The notes beneath the pieces are model-generated. The model did no database searches. It was given only the letters and a program-made list of their open reading frames with translations, and was not told the origin of the DNA. Both the position numbers and the translations under genes were made by a program. Below are positions 45,869-55,646 of a DNA stretch of 64,000 nt, in pieces; position 1 is the stretch's first letter; every line of letters starts with the position of its first letter. The stretch comes from Bacillota bacterium (GTDB lineage Bacteria > Bacillota > UBA4882 > UBA8346): positions 1-64,000 of the forward strand of contig JAEXFN010000036.1 in the NCBI GenBank assembly GCA_023400055.1. Reading direction: 5' to 3'.

Positions 45869-47587
45869 TTGATACAGGTCATTCCGATCGTGGCTGAACC
45901 AGGACCTTTATATCTGCCGGTTTTGGCGAGGGGCCTCTCCGATCTGACCGCCTTGCGTTTCAACTCGGTGGGGATTGAGGCCCAAGTCAATATCTATCTG
46001 GAGCAGAAGAACTTTCAGTCACTGCTGGAACTTCCTTTAAATCAAAACTTGTCCTGGGATGGCGAGGAATTATGGCTGGCGGGCTTTTTGAAGGCCGATG
46101 AAGAGCTCTCGTTGACCTTGGTGCTTTTTGATCCCCGTTTGGAACAAGTTTTTTATTGTGAGGATTTTAAGGTATCCGAGGGACAGTTTTTGGCGCAGTG
46201 GGAAGCGCAAATCGCTGATCTGCTGATGCGGTTGAAGGGAGAGCCGGTCCACGATCAACACCGGATGTACACCGAATCGCTGGAGGCTTTTCTGGCATTC
46301 CGCAAGGGCTTGGAGAGCCTTTCCCAAGCCAAGGACGACCGGTCGCGCAGTGAGGGTTTGGAAAATCTGCTCGAGGCAGTCGCTTACGATCCGCAATTCG
46401 TTGAAGCGGCGGATATTTTAATCCTTTTTTTGGTTCAGAACGGCATTTCCCGCAACTTCGAACAGACAGTGGACATTTTAGAACGATTGCGGCAGATCGC
46501 CAGTTCCCATCCACGGATCCCCTTGGTGTTGGCCGAGGTATACTTGCAGTGGGGCAAGTCGGACCAGGCGGCCCAGGTATTGGAGGAGCTCACCGACTCC
46601 TTTCCGGATTTCAGCGACGGCTGGATCCGCCGGGCATTGCTTTACCACAGCGAGCAACGGTTGGAAGAGGCCTTGACGGCGTTGCAAAAGGTGCTGGCGG
46701 TGGAACCGGAGAACTTGACCGCTTGCGATCTGATGGGCGCCGTTTACGCCGGTATGGGCGAAAACGCCAAGGCGCAGGAGGTTTGGGAGAAAGCGTTGAC
46801 CCTCGACCCAATGCGGGTCAATATCCTTACCAATCTGGCCTTACTCGCGGAGGAAGAGGATGATCTGGCGCGGGCGGAGACGTGTTATCAACAAGCCTTG
46901 CAAACCGGCGTGGAATGGTGGGGCACGTACCATTATTTCGGCACGTTTTGCTTGCGTCAGAAACGTTTCGAAGAAGCGGTCTCCCTATTGGAACAGTCGG
47001 TCAAGCTGAATTCGACCCACAGTCTATCCTATCAGAACCTGGCCTTCGCCCAGTTGCAGTTGGAACGGTACGAGGAAGCGCAGGAATCCCTGTTGCGCCT
47101 GTTGCAATTGGCGAGCGACAATTTCACGCGCCGTCAGACGTTGCAACTTTTGAGCCAACTTAACGACCAGTCGATCAAGATCGAGGTTCAGCTTCGCAAA
47201 CTGGAACGGGACTGGGAGAAAGGCAAGAAATGGCCGACCGCGGCCGGTTTATTGAAAAAGTTCCCTCAGGCGAGGCGGCACTGGTATTGTTGGTATCTTC
47301 TCGGCCGCATCTGCGGGGAACTCGGAGCGCAGGGCCCGGCCATGCTCTGCTACCGCCAGGGATTGCGCTATGAACCCGGTTTTCTGCTCTTCAAAAAGCT
47401 CGGTCTGTATTATTGGCAGAAAGCTTCGTTTCAAAAAGCCTTGCCGTTTCTGCGCCAGGCTTATCAGCTTCACCGCAGTGATACGGAGGTCACGCAAGCT
47501 TACCAGCAGACGCTGGTGAATTTGGGTGAGGTCGATGAGTTGCAAGCCAATTTCCATGGGAATGCTTCACTCCATCCCATGAACTAA
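45869..47587 (+). CDS. TPR-repeat protein
   Basis: A 572-residue protein without a clear signal peptide. The first 150 residues look like a mixed alpha/beta domain. From about residue 190 onward there are repeated 34-residue helical hairpins of TPR type (for example ALTALQKVLAVEPENLTACD, NAKAQEVWEKALTLDPMRVN and FEEAVSLLEQSVKLNSTHS). TPR arrays mediate protein-protein contacts; the partner is unknown. The TTG at 45869 is chosen because GGAGG lies 5 bases upstream; an upstream in-frame TTG at 45821 has none. It is followed by the mini membrane protein gene. Confidence 0.85.
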   Translation: MIQVIPIVAEPGPLYLPVLARGLSDLTALRFNSVGIEAQVNIYLEQKNFQSLLELPLNQNLSWDGEELWLAGFLKADEELSLTLVLFDPRLEQVFYCEDFKVSEGQFLAQWEAQIADLLMRLKGEPVHDQHRMYTESLEAFLAFRKGLESLSQAKDDRSRSEGLENLLEAVAYDPQFVEAADILILFLVQNGISRNFEQTVDILERLRQIASSHPRIPLVLAEVYLQWGKSDQAAQVLEELTDSFPDFSDGWIRRALLYHSEQRLEEALTALQKVLAVEPENLTACDLMGAVYAGMGENAKAQEVWEKALTLDPMRVNILTNLALLAEEEDDLARAETCYQQALQTGVEWWGTYHYFGTFCLRQKRFEEAVSLLEQSVKLNSTHSLSYQNLAFAQLQLERYEEAQESLLRLLQLASDNFTRRQTLQLLSQLNDQSIKIEVQLRKLERDWEKGKKWPTAAGLLKKFPQARRHWYCWYLLGRICGELGAQGPAMLCYRQGLRYEPGFLLFKKLGLYYWQKASFQKALPFLRQAYQLHRSDTEVTQAYQQTLVNLGEVDELQANFHGNASLHPMN

Positions 47588-47606
47588 AGATCAGGGAGGT
47601 TGAATC

Positions 47607-47762
47607 ATGAATTGGATCTGGATTATCGTCGCGGTGTTGATTGCCCTGTTTATCTTAAAAATTTTTTTAAAAACCTTAAAAGTTTTTGTGATTTTTGCCA
47701 TTCTGGCCTTGCTGGCGATCTTTTTCTGGGTGGCCCAGCACGGCGGAGCTTTGATAAAGTGA
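47607..47762 (+). CDS. Small two-helix membrane protein
   Basis: A 51-residue, almost wholly hydrophobic protein (NWIWIIVAVLIALFIL, a short basic turn with Lys residues, then a second long hydrophobic stretch to about residue 45). GGGAGG lies 7 bases before the ATG. It sits 19 bp after the TPR gene and 29 bp before the IclR gene. The function is unknown; such peptides are often accessory membrane subunits or stress peptides. Confidence 0.75.
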   Translation: MNWIWIIVAVLIALFILKIFLKTLKVFVIFAILALLAIFFWVAQHGGALIK

Positions 47763-47791
47763 AAAGGCAAGAAATCCGGTAGGAGGTGCTT

Positions 47792-48619
47792 ATGAGCCGG
47801 TCTCGCAAAGAAGCCCCGGGAGAAACCGTACAAGCCGTGACCCGGGCGCTTTCAATCTTAGAGATTTTATCGGCGAAGGGTGACCCGGTTGCAATATCGG
47901 AGCTGGCCAAAGAGGCGAATCTGAAATTAACCACGGCCCATCGGTTGATGTATACCCTAATGAACAAGGGTTTTGTACAACAAGATGGCGTGACCTCGAA
48001 ATATAAATTGGGATTGAAGGCGTTCGAGATCGGGATCGCCGCGATGAGTTCGATGGATCTCACGACCGTGGCCAGGCCCTTTTTGAAAAATCTGGCGGCA
48101 CAAACCACTGAGACTGCCAATCTGGCCATTTTGGACGGTCATGAGGTGGTTTACATCGATCAGATCGAATCGACCAACATGGTGATCGTGAAGATGTTTG
48201 CCCGGATCGGCAACCGGGGTCCGGCTTATTGCACCGGAACCGGCAAGGTGCTATTGGCCGATTTGAGCGAGGAAGAGTTGCGGTGGCGCTTCGCCGGCGT
48301 CGAATTTGTTCCGTTTACGCCGGAAACGGTGGTATCCATCGATAAACTGGTCCATGTTTTAAAAAGGATTCGCAGCGATGGTTACGCCTTGGATTTTTCG
48401 GAACGCGACGAAGGCGTGACCTGCGTGGCCGCTCCCATCAAAAATTATGAAAACCGGGTCCAAGCGGCGATCAGCGTTTCCGGTCCGGTCCACCGGATGT
48501 CCAGCGAGCGGATTCGCCAGGAGATCCTTCCGTTTGTGCTGGAAGCGGCCCGGAATATCTCCGAACGACTGGGATACCGCTATCCCGCCCCGAATTCCCA
48601 GATCGCCAACGGTTATTGA
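47792..48619 (+). CDS. IclR-family transcriptional regulator
   Basis: A 275-residue regulator. The N-terminal winged helix-turn-helix is VTRALSILEILSAKGDPVAI, then SELAKEANLKLTTAHRLMYT, and the C-terminal IclR effector domain includes RIGNRGPAYCTGTGKVLLA and GYALDFSERDEGVTCVAAPI. Family members control catabolic genes for sugars, sugar acids or aromatics and bind small carboxylates or sugars. No adjacent catabolic gene points to a target. The ATG at 47792 has AGGAGG 5 bases upstream. Confidence 0.92.
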   Translation: MSRSRKEAPGETVQAVTRALSILEILSAKGDPVAISELAKEANLKLTTAHRLMYTLMNKGFVQQDGVTSKYKLGLKAFEIGIAAMSSMDLTTVARPFLKNLAAQTTETANLAILDGHEVVYIDQIESTNMVIVKMFARIGNRGPAYCTGTGKVLLADLSEEELRWRFAGVEFVPFTPETVVSIDKLVHVLKRIRSDGYALDFSERDEGVTCVAAPIKNYENRVQAAISVSGPVHRMSSERIRQEILPFVLEAARNISERLGYRYPAPNSQIANGY

Positions 48620-48652
48620 AGCCCGGCCTTTCCGGGAAGAATATTATAATAC

Positions 48653-48681
48653 TTGTCAAGTTATCATAAATATGTTAAACT
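48653..48681 (+). promoter_or_regulatory. Promoter of the rimP-nusA-infB operon
   Basis: TTGTCA (48653-48658), a 17-bp spacer and TAAACT (48676-48681). It lies 33 bp after the IclR stop and 74 bp before rimP. Confidence 0.65.
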
Positions 48682-48698
48682 AAATAAGAAAGTTTTGG

Positions 48699-48728
48699 AA
48701 GAGTGGGAGAAAACCCACTCTTTCGATT
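48699..48728 (+). promoter_or_regulatory. rimP leader hairpin
   Basis: A 9-bp perfect stem, AAGAGTGGG with CCCACTCTT (48699-48707 and 48714-48722), and a 6-base loop, followed by TCGATTT. It looks like a weak intrinsic terminator in the leader. NusA is encoded downstream, so feedback attenuation of the operon is possible but not shown. Confidence 0.55.
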
Positions 48729-48754
48729 TGTTAACCCAAGAAAGGAGATTTGAC

Positions 48755-49261
48755 TTGCCGAAAGAGCGAATCGATTCCGTGGTGGAAGGTCTGGGGACTC
48801 CTTTAGCGGAACGGTTAGGGTATGAATTGGTTGAGGTTGAATACCATAAAGAAGGGCCTGATTGGGTGCTGCGATGCACGATCGATAAAGAAAGCGGCAT
48901 CACGACCGATGACTGCCAACGTTTTAGCGAGGCGCTCGGGCAAGTATTAGATCAGGAAGATCCGATACCCGGCAGTTACTTATTGGAGGTTTCTTCCCCC
49001 GGATTGGAACGGCCACTTAAGCATGAACGGGATTTTCAACGTTTTAGCGGTCAACGAGTCGAACTGAAATTGTTTCACCCTCTGGAGAGCAAGAAGGTTT
49101 TTACCGGGGTGCTTTCAGGAATCGTGACCAAAGATTCTGAAAAATATGTCGCCATTAAAATCGACGAACGGCAAACCATGGAGATTCCGCGTGAAAACAT
49201 CGTCAAAGCCCGGCTGGTTCCGGAACTCTTTGGAAATGAAGGGGGTAGAAAGAAGCAATGA
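48755..49261 (+). CDS. rimP: Ribosome maturation factor RimP
   Basis: A 168-residue protein needed for 30S subunit maturation. It has EGLGTPLAERLGYELVEVEY at the N-terminus, then the family block SYLLEVSSPGLERPLKHERDFQRF and a C-terminal SH3-like domain (VAIKID, then IPRENIVKARL). The TTG at 48755 is chosen because AAAGGAG lies 8 bases upstream and the preceding in-frame residues are leader RNA. Its stop overlaps the nusA start (ATGA). Confidence 0.95.
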   Translation: MPKERIDSVVEGLGTPLAERLGYELVEVEYHKEGPDWVLRCTIDKESGITTDDCQRFSEALGQVLDQEDPIPGSYLLEVSSPGLERPLKHERDFQRFSGQRVELKLFHPLESKKVFTGVLSGIVTKDSEKYVAIKIDERQTMEIPRENIVKARLVPELFGNEGGRKKQ

Positions 49262-50856
49262 ATCACGAGTTTATGGATGCTCTGGAGCAAATCGAAAAAG
49301 AAAAGGGAATCAGTAAAGAAATTTTACTGGACGCAATCGAGACCGCTTTGGCGTCGGCCTATAAACGCGACCAGAAAGTGGCTCAGAGTATCGAGGTCCG
49401 GGTCGAGCCGGAAACCGGAGCATTTCATGTTTACACTCATAAAACCGTCGTGGAAGAAGTCGAGGACGATAAGAACGAGATCAACTTGGCGGACGCCCAG
49501 AAAATCAATCCCATTTATGAATTGGGCGATTTGGTCGAGTTTGAGATCTTCCCGAAGGAATTCGGTCGGATTGCCGCTCAAACTGCCAAACAAGTCGTTG
49601 TGCAACGGATCCGCGAGGCCGAACGGAGCATCATCTACGACGAGTTCGTGAATCGGGTCGGCGACTTGATTACCGGCGTCGTTCAACGCTTTGAACAACG
49701 GAATCTCTACATCGACTTGGGCCGGATCGAGGGCATACTGCCCAGTAACGAACAGATGCCCACCGAACACTACGAACCGGGCACCCGGTTGAAGACTTTC
49801 GTGGTGGAAGTGAAAAAGACCACCAAAGGACCGCAGGTGTTGCTTTCGCGCACTCGCCCCGGCCTTTTGAAACGCCTTTTTGAACTGGAAGTCCCCGAGA
49901 TTCAGGATGGCATCGTCGAGATCAAATCCGTATCCCGGGAGCCCGGTTATCGTTCGAAGATCGCCGTTTACAGCCGCGACCATCAGATCGATCCGGTCGG
50001 CGCCTGCGTCGGAAACCGCGGTATCCGCGTTCAGATGATCGTCCGGGAACTCAAAGGTGAGAAGATTGACATCATCCCTTGGAGTCCCGAACCGATTGAC
50101 TTTATCATCAATGCCTTGAGTCCGGCCAAAGTGAGCGATGTGAAAATACTGCCTTCCAAGAAGACCGCGATTGTCATCGTACCGGATTTCCAATTATCGC
50201 TGGCCATCGGGAAGGAAGGGCAGAATGCCCGCCTGGCCGCTAAATTAACCGGCTGGAAGATTGATATCAAAAGCGAGTCGCAAGCTGCTGAACAGGCGGA
50301 ACTTATTGATAAATTGGTCTGTGAAGAACTTGGTTTTAGAGAACCGGTCGTTGCCGAACCGCCAGTTAATCAAGCTGAGCCTGTAGTGGAAAATCGGCCG
50401 GAGGGGGTTTCCGAAGCGCCCGAAGCGCCGGCCGAAGCCGCTCCAGCCGAACCCCAGAATGTTCCGGATAAAACTGAAGTTCCGAAAGAAGAGCCGGGCG
50501 AAGCTGATTATGATCCCGAGTATTATGAGGATGAGGAGACAGCTTTTGAAACTCCGGTCGAAGAAGAAGAAACCGTAGTCAAGAAGAAAACAAAAAAGAG
50601 CAAGGCAGCTCCGAAACACCTGGCCAGAGTGGAATTGGACGATGAGCCGATCTCTCTGGATGAAGGGTACTTCTTCTCGGACGTTTTAGGCGAACGTCAA
50701 TCCAAAAAAATTGAAAAAACCGGATCCGAAGACGAGTCGTCGCTTGTCCCCGAGCAGCCGGAAAACAACGAGGCTGGTTTCACTATCGGTCAACTGTTGG
50801 GAGAGGAGTTAAAAAAGTCCAAGAAGGAGAAAGACGCTCAAAAGGGGGATAAATAA
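49258..50856 (+). CDS. nusA: Transcription termination/antitermination factor NusA with long acidic tail
   Basis: A 532-residue protein. The N-terminal RNA-polymerase-binding domain (MDALEQIEKEKGISKEILLD) is followed by the S1 domain (about residues 135-200) and two KH domains up to about residue 350 (DPVGACVGNRGIRVQMI, AIGKEGQNARLAAKL). Bacillus NusA ends near here. This one continues for about 170 residues, rich in Glu, Pro and Ala, with a Lys patch and short patterns such as DDEPISLDEGYFFSDVL and TIGQLLGEEL. The tail does not look like the acidic repeats of Escherichia coli NusA. It lies in one operon with rimP and rnpM, overlapping both. Confidence 0.95.
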   Translation: MNHEFMDALEQIEKEKGISKEILLDAIETALASAYKRDQKVAQSIEVRVEPETGAFHVYTHKTVVEEVEDDKNEINLADAQKINPIYELGDLVEFEIFPKEFGRIAAQTAKQVVVQRIREAERSIIYDEFVNRVGDLITGVVQRFEQRNLYIDLGRIEGILPSNEQMPTEHYEPGTRLKTFVVEVKKTTKGPQVLLSRTRPGLLKRLFELEVPEIQDGIVEIKSVSREPGYRSKIAVYSRDHQIDPVGACVGNRGIRVQMIVRELKGEKIDIIPWSPEPIDFIINALSPAKVSDVKILPSKKTAIVIVPDFQLSLAIGKEGQNARLAAKLTGWKIDIKSESQAAEQAELIDKLVCEELGFREPVVAEPPVNQAEPVVENRPEGVSEAPEAPAEAAPAEPQNVPDKTEVPKEEPGEADYDPEYYEDEETAFETPVEEEETVVKKKTKKSKAAPKHLARVELDDEPISLDEGYFFSDVLGERQSKKIEKTGSEDESSLVPEQPENNEAGFTIGQLLGEELKKSKKEKDAQKGDK

Positions 50857-51128
50857 TGAAAGTAAAAAAGATTCCCCAACGAACCTGCTTGGGGTGCAGA
50901 ACGATCCGTTCCAAAAAAGAATTGCTTCGGGTGGTCCGGACTCCCGACGGTGAAATCGTTTTGGATCCTACTGGCAAAAAATCCGGTCGCGGTGCGTATA
51001 CCTGTCCCAAAATGGAATGTTTGGAGCTTACTTTTAAAGGTGCTTTGCTCGAACGGGCATTGGAAACCGAAATAACGCCCGACATTAAAGAAAATTTACG
51101 TTCCGAAATCATGAAGCTACTTCAATGA
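50856..51128 (+). CDS. rnpM: RNA-binding protein RnpM (YlxR, DUF448)
   Basis: A 90-residue protein with the YlxR signature RTCLGCRTIRSKKELLRVVR and the following SGRGAYTCP. The family binds RNase P RNA and modulates RNase P. The ATG shares a base with the nusA stop (TAATG), and the 3' end overlaps ylxQ. It is the normal neighbour of nusA in Bacillota. Confidence 0.94.
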   Translation: MKVKKIPQRTCLGCRTIRSKKELLRVVRTPDGEIVLDPTGKKSGRGAYTCPKMECLELTFKGALLERALETEITPDIKENLRSEIMKLLQ

Positions 51129-51439
51129 ACCGGATCGAATCAATATTCGGTTTTGCGGCCAAGGCCGGCCGGTTGATTACGGGTACCGCCGCAGTGGAAG
51201 CGGCAATCCGGAAAAAGCGGGTCAAAATGGTGATCTGCGCCGCCGATCTTTCGCCGAAAACCTTAAAAAATTTTCAATATTTATGCGATCAACGCGCGAT
51301 CCCCTTTTATACCCATGGGACGATCGCCGAATTGGGTCGTTGGATCGGGATTCCTGGTCGTGGCATTATCGGGATCAGTTCGTCTGATTTTGCCAGGATG
51401 ATCGGTTCTTTATTAAACAATGGAGGTGACGAGCCATAA
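51125..51439 (+). CDS. ylxQ: L7Ae-family ribosomal-like protein YlxQ
   Basis: A 104-residue protein of the L7Ae/L30e/S12e fold ([21 protein letters not shown]). Family members bind kink-turn RNA. It starts at an ATG overlapping the rnpM stop (ATGA). Its stop codon TAA (51437-51439) overlaps the proposed ATA start of infB by analogy with the other junctions in this operon. Confidence 0.92.
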   Translation: MNRIESIFGFAAKAGRLITGTAAVEAAIRKKRVKMVICAADLSPKTLKNFQYLCDQRAIPFYTHGTIAELGRWIGIPGRGIIGISSSDFARMIGSLLNNGGDEP

Positions 51440-54240
51440 ATAAGGTACGAGTTCATGAACTTAGCAAAGAGTTGGGGATTTCGATAAAAGATTTAATGGC
51501 TTATTTGAATGGGTTGGGTGCAAATGTCCGCAACCATATGAGCACGATTGAAGATAAATTTGTCGACGAGGCTCGGCAGGCTTTTCCGGCAATTCAAAAA
51601 CAACCGCGCTTGGCTGCACCGAATCGTCCTTTAACGGCCGAAGAGGTAAAGAAAGAGCTTATGCAAGCGAGGCCTTCGGCTTCCGTGCCGCCGGTAATGA
51701 AACAACCGGCCGTCATGACGAAACCGGTCCAACCCGCTGTAACTGAAGCAACGAATCAGTTGAAAAACGGCTTGTCGCAAAATAAAACGGAGCTTCCAAA
51801 ACCAGTAAATACAGCGCAGCCTCAGAATCAACAACGTCCGCAATCCCAGGCAACTCAGTCCGTCCATCCCAATGGGCAGCACTCGAATATGCCGCATCCG
51901 AACCCAGCGCGCCCCGGCGTGCAGCATCCGAATGCTGCACAACCGCATGCGCAACATCAACCGGCCCGTGAAAATCAGCCAGTCCGTAACAACAACCAGC
52001 CGGTGCGCGATAATCAGCGGCACGTCGAATCGAATGTCAAAGGGGGTCCGCGCGAACCGGAACGCCGGCCGGACAATCGACGCCCGTTCCAAAACGGGCC
52101 GGACCGCAGGGGAGAACGGAACAATATTCCGAATGGGCAACAATCAGGCACTCCGGGAGGCAACCGGCCGTTTCGCGATCAGAAATTTCAGGGCCCGAAC
52201 CAAGGCCGTCCTGCGTCCAGCACTGAACAACGTCCCGGTCCCGGTCGGCCTCAAGATGCGAATCGCAACAATCAAAAACCGATGCCACGGTCCGGGGCGC
52301 CAACGAATGCCAATCAAAGGCCTCAAGGGGGCCAGCGCCCTCCGCAGCAGCAAAATAGAAGACCGGGTTCCCAAGGCTCGCGGTTTGATAACCGTCGTCC
52401 GAACGGGCAACAATCCCGCGGACCTTCAGCCAACCGGTTTAAGAAACCGGTAAAACTGGAAGGACCGGCTACTACAGTAAAGTCGGTTCAACTCCCAGCG
52501 CAGATGACTGTCAAGGATTTCTCGCAGTTGATCGAAGTTTCCGCCAGCGATGTCATTAAAAAGCTGATGGGTCTGGGCGTGATGGCAACGATCAATCAGG
52601 AGATTGATATCGATACCATGACGTTGATTGCCGTGGATTATGGTATTTCGGCCACAGCCGCACGTACCGAAGAGGAGAAACTCCAAATCGAAGAGGTTGT
52701 CGATGATCCGGCCACTTTGGTCACGCGGCCGCCGGTGGTTACAATTATGGGGCATGTCGATCACGGTAAAACTTCCTTGCTCGACGCGATTCGGCAAACC
52801 AATGTCACCGCCCATGAGGCGGGTGGTATTACGCAGCACATCGGCGCTTACCAAGTTGAACTGAACGATCGTAAGATTACTTTCTTAGATACACCGGGTC
52901 ACGCGGCGTTTACTGCCATGCGGGCAAGAGGAGCCCAGGTCACGGATATAGCGATCCTGGTCGTCGCCGCCGATGACGGCGTAATGCCCCAAACGGTAGA
53001 AGCAATTAACCATGCCAAAGATGCCAATGTTTCGATCATCGTGGCCATCAACAAGATGGATAAACCGGGTGCAAATCCGGACAGAATTAAACAAGATTTG
53101 ACGGAGTACGGGTTGGTTGCCGAGGAATGGGGCGGTGATACCATTTTCGTCCCTGTTTCCGCCAAGAAACGTACCGGCATCGAGCAACTGCTGGAGATGA
53201 TCTTGCTGGTGGCCGATGTCAAAGATTATCGGGCCAATCCCGATCGTCCGGCCAAGGGAACCATTGTCGAGGCACAGCTGGATAAGGGCCGCGGGCCGGT
53301 TGCTACCGTGTTGGTCCAAACCGGAACGCTTCAAGCTGGGGATTCGATTATTGCCGGTGCAGCCGCTGGTAAAGTGAGAGTGCTGAATAATGACAAAGGG
53401 AAACGGGTCAAAAAAGCAGGGCCGTCCACTCCCGTCGAGGTCATTGGCTTTACCGAAGTTCCGGAAGCCGGCGACATTGTTCAGGTAGTTTCCGAAGATC
53501 GGTTGGCCCGGGAACTGGCTGATAAACGGATGCAGTATAAGCGGGAGACCGAACTGAAAAAGAATCAGAAGATTACGCTTGATGATCTATTCTCGAAAAT
53601 CAAAGAAGGTGAGATTAAAGAGTTAAAGATCATCATCAAGGCCGATGTCCAAGGTTCGGTTGAAGCGATTCGCCAATCGTTGGAACGGCTATCCAACGAT
53701 GAGGTACGGGTAAAAGTGATTCATGGTGGAGTGGGAGCGATCGGCGAAGGCGATGTAATGTTCGCATCCGCTTCCAACGCGATCATCATTGGTTTTAATG
53801 TCCGGCCCGATCCCTCGGCCAAACGGATCGCTGAGAAAGACGGCGTCGATATACGGCTTTACAGGGTCATCTATAACATTATCGAGGACGTCCAAAAAGC
53901 GATGGAAGGCATGCTGGCCCCCGAGTATAAAGAGGTAATCAACGGTCGGGCCGAGGTCCGGGTGGTTTATAAGGTTCCCAAAGTCGGGAATATTGCCGGC
54001 AGTTACGTTATGGAAGGCAAGATCTCCCGCAATAGCGACATTCGTTTAATCCGGGACAACATCGTCATTCATGAAGGCAAGATTGATTCGCTCAAACGCT
54101 TTAAAGACGATGCCCGTGAAGTGCTTGAAGGCTTCGAATGCGGCATCGGCATCGAGAAGTTTAACGATGTCAAGGAAGGCGATATTATTGAAGCCTTCGC
54201 GATGGAAGAGATTAAGCGCTCTGCGGCATCGACCTCGTAG
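51436..54240 (+). CDS. infB: Translation initiation factor IF-2, apparently starting at an ATA codon
   Basis: A 934-residue factor. The N-terminal IF2N domain is followed by a disordered linker of roughly 280 residues rich in Asn, Gln, Pro, Arg and His. A second IF2N-like segment comes next ([20 protein letters not shown]). The G domain begins near residue 438 ([33 protein letters not shown]), followed by domains II-IV. The first ordinary start in frame is the TTG at 51472. The 12 codons before it encode [11 protein letters not shown], the conserved beginning of IF2N, running back to ATA at 51436 with GGAGGTG 9 bases upstream. No ATG, GTG or TTG lies in between. Confidence 0.93.
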   Translation: MNKVRVHELSKELGISIKDLMAYLNGLGANVRNHMSTIEDKFVDEARQAFPAIQKQPRLAAPNRPLTAEEVKKELMQARPSASVPPVMKQPAVMTKPVQPAVTEATNQLKNGLSQNKTELPKPVNTAQPQNQQRPQSQATQSVHPNGQHSNMPHPNPARPGVQHPNAAQPHAQHQPARENQPVRNNNQPVRDNQRHVESNVKGGPREPERRPDNRRPFQNGPDRRGERNNIPNGQQSGTPGGNRPFRDQKFQGPNQGRPASSTEQRPGPGRPQDANRNNQKPMPRSGAPTNANQRPQGGQRPPQQQNRRPGSQGSRFDNRRPNGQQSRGPSANRFKKPVKLEGPATTVKSVQLPAQMTVKDFSQLIEVSASDVIKKLMGLGVMATINQEIDIDTMTLIAVDYGISATAARTEEEKLQIEEVVDDPATLVTRPPVVTIMGHVDHGKTSLLDAIRQTNVTAHEAGGITQHIGAYQVELNDRKITFLDTPGHAAFTAMRARGAQVTDIAILVVAADDGVMPQTVEAINHAKDANVSIIVAINKMDKPGANPDRIKQDLTEYGLVAEEWGGDTIFVPVSAKKRTGIEQLLEMILLVADVKDYRANPDRPAKGTIVEAQLDKGRGPVATVLVQTGTLQAGDSIIAGAAAGKVRVLNNDKGKRVKKAGPSTPVEVIGFTEVPEAGDIVQVVSEDRLARELADKRMQYKRETELKKNQKITLDDLFSKIKEGEIKELKIIIKADVQGSVEAIRQSLERLSNDEVRVKVIHGGVGAIGEGDVMFASASNAIIIGFNVRPDPSAKRIAEKDGVDIRLYRVIYNIIEDVQKAMEGMLAPEYKEVINGRAEVRVVYKVPKVGNIAGSYVMEGKISRNSDIRLIRDNIVIHEGKIDSLKRFKDDAREVLEGFECGIGIEKFNDVKEGDIIEAFAMEEIKRSAASTS

Positions 54241-54288
54241 TTTTCGTTTACACAAAGAAGAATTAGCGCCATCAGGGGAGGGGTTTAA

Positions 54289-54654
54289 ATGGCAGAGCAC
54301 CGAGCGGAAAGACTCGGCGAACTGATCAAAGAGGAGTTTGGCGATATTCTGCAGCGGGAATTGAAGGATCCCCGGATTGGTTTTGTCAGTGTCACCGGGG
54401 TGGAAGTCTCGAATGATTATAGCCATGTGAAAATCTTTGTCAGCATCCTTGGGGATGAACAATCCAAACATTCTGCCATGGCCGGCTTAGAGAGCGCAAA
54501 GGGATTTATCCGAACCGAATTGGGGAAACGGATCAGACTGCGTCATACCCCGGAAGTGCATATTATTGCCGATAATTCCATTGAGCGTGGTTCCCATATC
54601 ATCGAGCTGCTTGAGGAGATTAAAAGGTCGGATAAAGGAGAGAAACCTTCTTGA
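54289..54654 (+). CDS. rbfA: Ribosome-binding factor A
   Basis: A 121-residue KH-fold protein assisting late 30S maturation. It has RLGELIKEEFGDILQRELKDPRIGFVSVTGVEVSNDYSHVKIFVS, in the usual family order, and RLRHTPEVHI near the end. The ATG follows GGGGAGGGG. Its stop overlaps the nrnA TTG by 4 bases. Confidence 0.95.
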   Translation: MAEHRAERLGELIKEEFGDILQRELKDPRIGFVSVTGVEVSNDYSHVKIFVSILGDEQSKHSAMAGLESAKGFIRTELGKRIRLRHTPEVHIIADNSIERGSHIIELLEEIKRSDKGEKPS

Positions 54655-55646
54655 TCAGCTTTTTTGAACAATTTTTTGATTTGATAGCACAGAAAAGTAA
54701 TTTTTTGGTCACTTGCCATGTCCATCCGGATGGCGATGCGATCGGTTCTTTGCTAGCGATTGGCTTGGCTCTGCGCAATTTGGGCAAGTCCGTGCGAATG
54801 GTTTGTACGGATGGGGTTCCCACGGTGTATACTTTTTTGGAAGGAAATAATTTGATCCAAAGCGACTTGGGAACCTTCCGACCGGAAGTCATTATTTGTG
54901 TCGATTGCGCCGAAAAGGAGCGGGTGGCCGTACCGGCCCCCGCCTGGGAGCGCGGAGCGTATATTGTCAACATCGATCATCATATTACCAATATGGGGTT
55001 TGGTGATTTAAATATCATTGAATCACAGGCTGCCGCTACGGGTGAAATCGTATTCAAGCTTTTGAGGAGCGGCGGTTTGCAAATGGATAAAGCGATCGCC
55101 ACGGCCGTTTATACCGCGATCGCCACCGATACCGGCTTTTTTCGCTATTCCAGCACATCGGCTTTCACCCTGGAAGCTGCTTCCCTGCTGGTCAAGGATT
55201 ATCAGGTTGAGCCGGCCCGCATCGCCGAACAGGTTCATGAGCAGAAAAGCTACAACTCGATTCGCTTGCTGGGTATCGTATTGAATACGCTGCAAGTAGC
55301 GATTGGCGGTAAAGTTGCCTGGTTAATTCTGGGCCAGGAGATGCTAAACCAGTTCCCAGTGGAGAGCGAAGAGACCGAGAGCTACGTTAATTATGCCCGG
55401 TCCATTGAGGGTGTTGAAATCGGTATTTTGTTTAAAGAGCTAAAGCCGAATGAGATTAAAATCAGTTGGCGTTCAACCTCGGCCGTGGACGTCAGTAAGC
55501 TTGCAGCCAATTACGGCGGAGGCGGTCACGCCAGGGCTGCCGGATGTACCATCATGGGTCCGATGGAGCGGGTTGTCAGCGAGGTAATCGGTTTTGTGAA
55601 CAATTACTATGGAGCCGCCGATGTGGCATGGAATAATTGTCGTTAA
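54651..55646 (+). CDS. nrnA: DHH/DHHA1 phosphoesterase, nanoRNase/pAp phosphatase
   Basis: A 331-residue enzyme that degrades very short RNAs and may dephosphorylate pAp. The DHH domain shows VTCHVHPDGDAIGS, CVDCAEKERV, NIDHHITN and AIATDTGFFRYS. The DHHA1 domain ends in GGGGHARAAGC. The TTG start overlaps the rbfA stop (TTGA), with GGAG upstream. This position between rbfA and truB is conserved in Bacillota. Confidence 0.94.
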   Translation: MISFFEQFFDLIAQKSNFLVTCHVHPDGDAIGSLLAIGLALRNLGKSVRMVCTDGVPTVYTFLEGNNLIQSDLGTFRPEVIICVDCAEKERVAVPAPAWERGAYIVNIDHHITNMGFGDLNIIESQAAATGEIVFKLLRSGGLQMDKAIATAVYTAIATDTGFFRYSSTSAFTLEAASLLVKDYQVEPARIAEQVHEQKSYNSIRLLGIVLNTLQVAIGGKVAWLILGQEMLNQFPVESEETESYVNYARSIEGVEIGILFKELKPNEIKISWRSTSAVDVSKLAANYGGGGHARAAGCTIMGPMERVVSEVIGFVNNYYGAADVAWNNCR

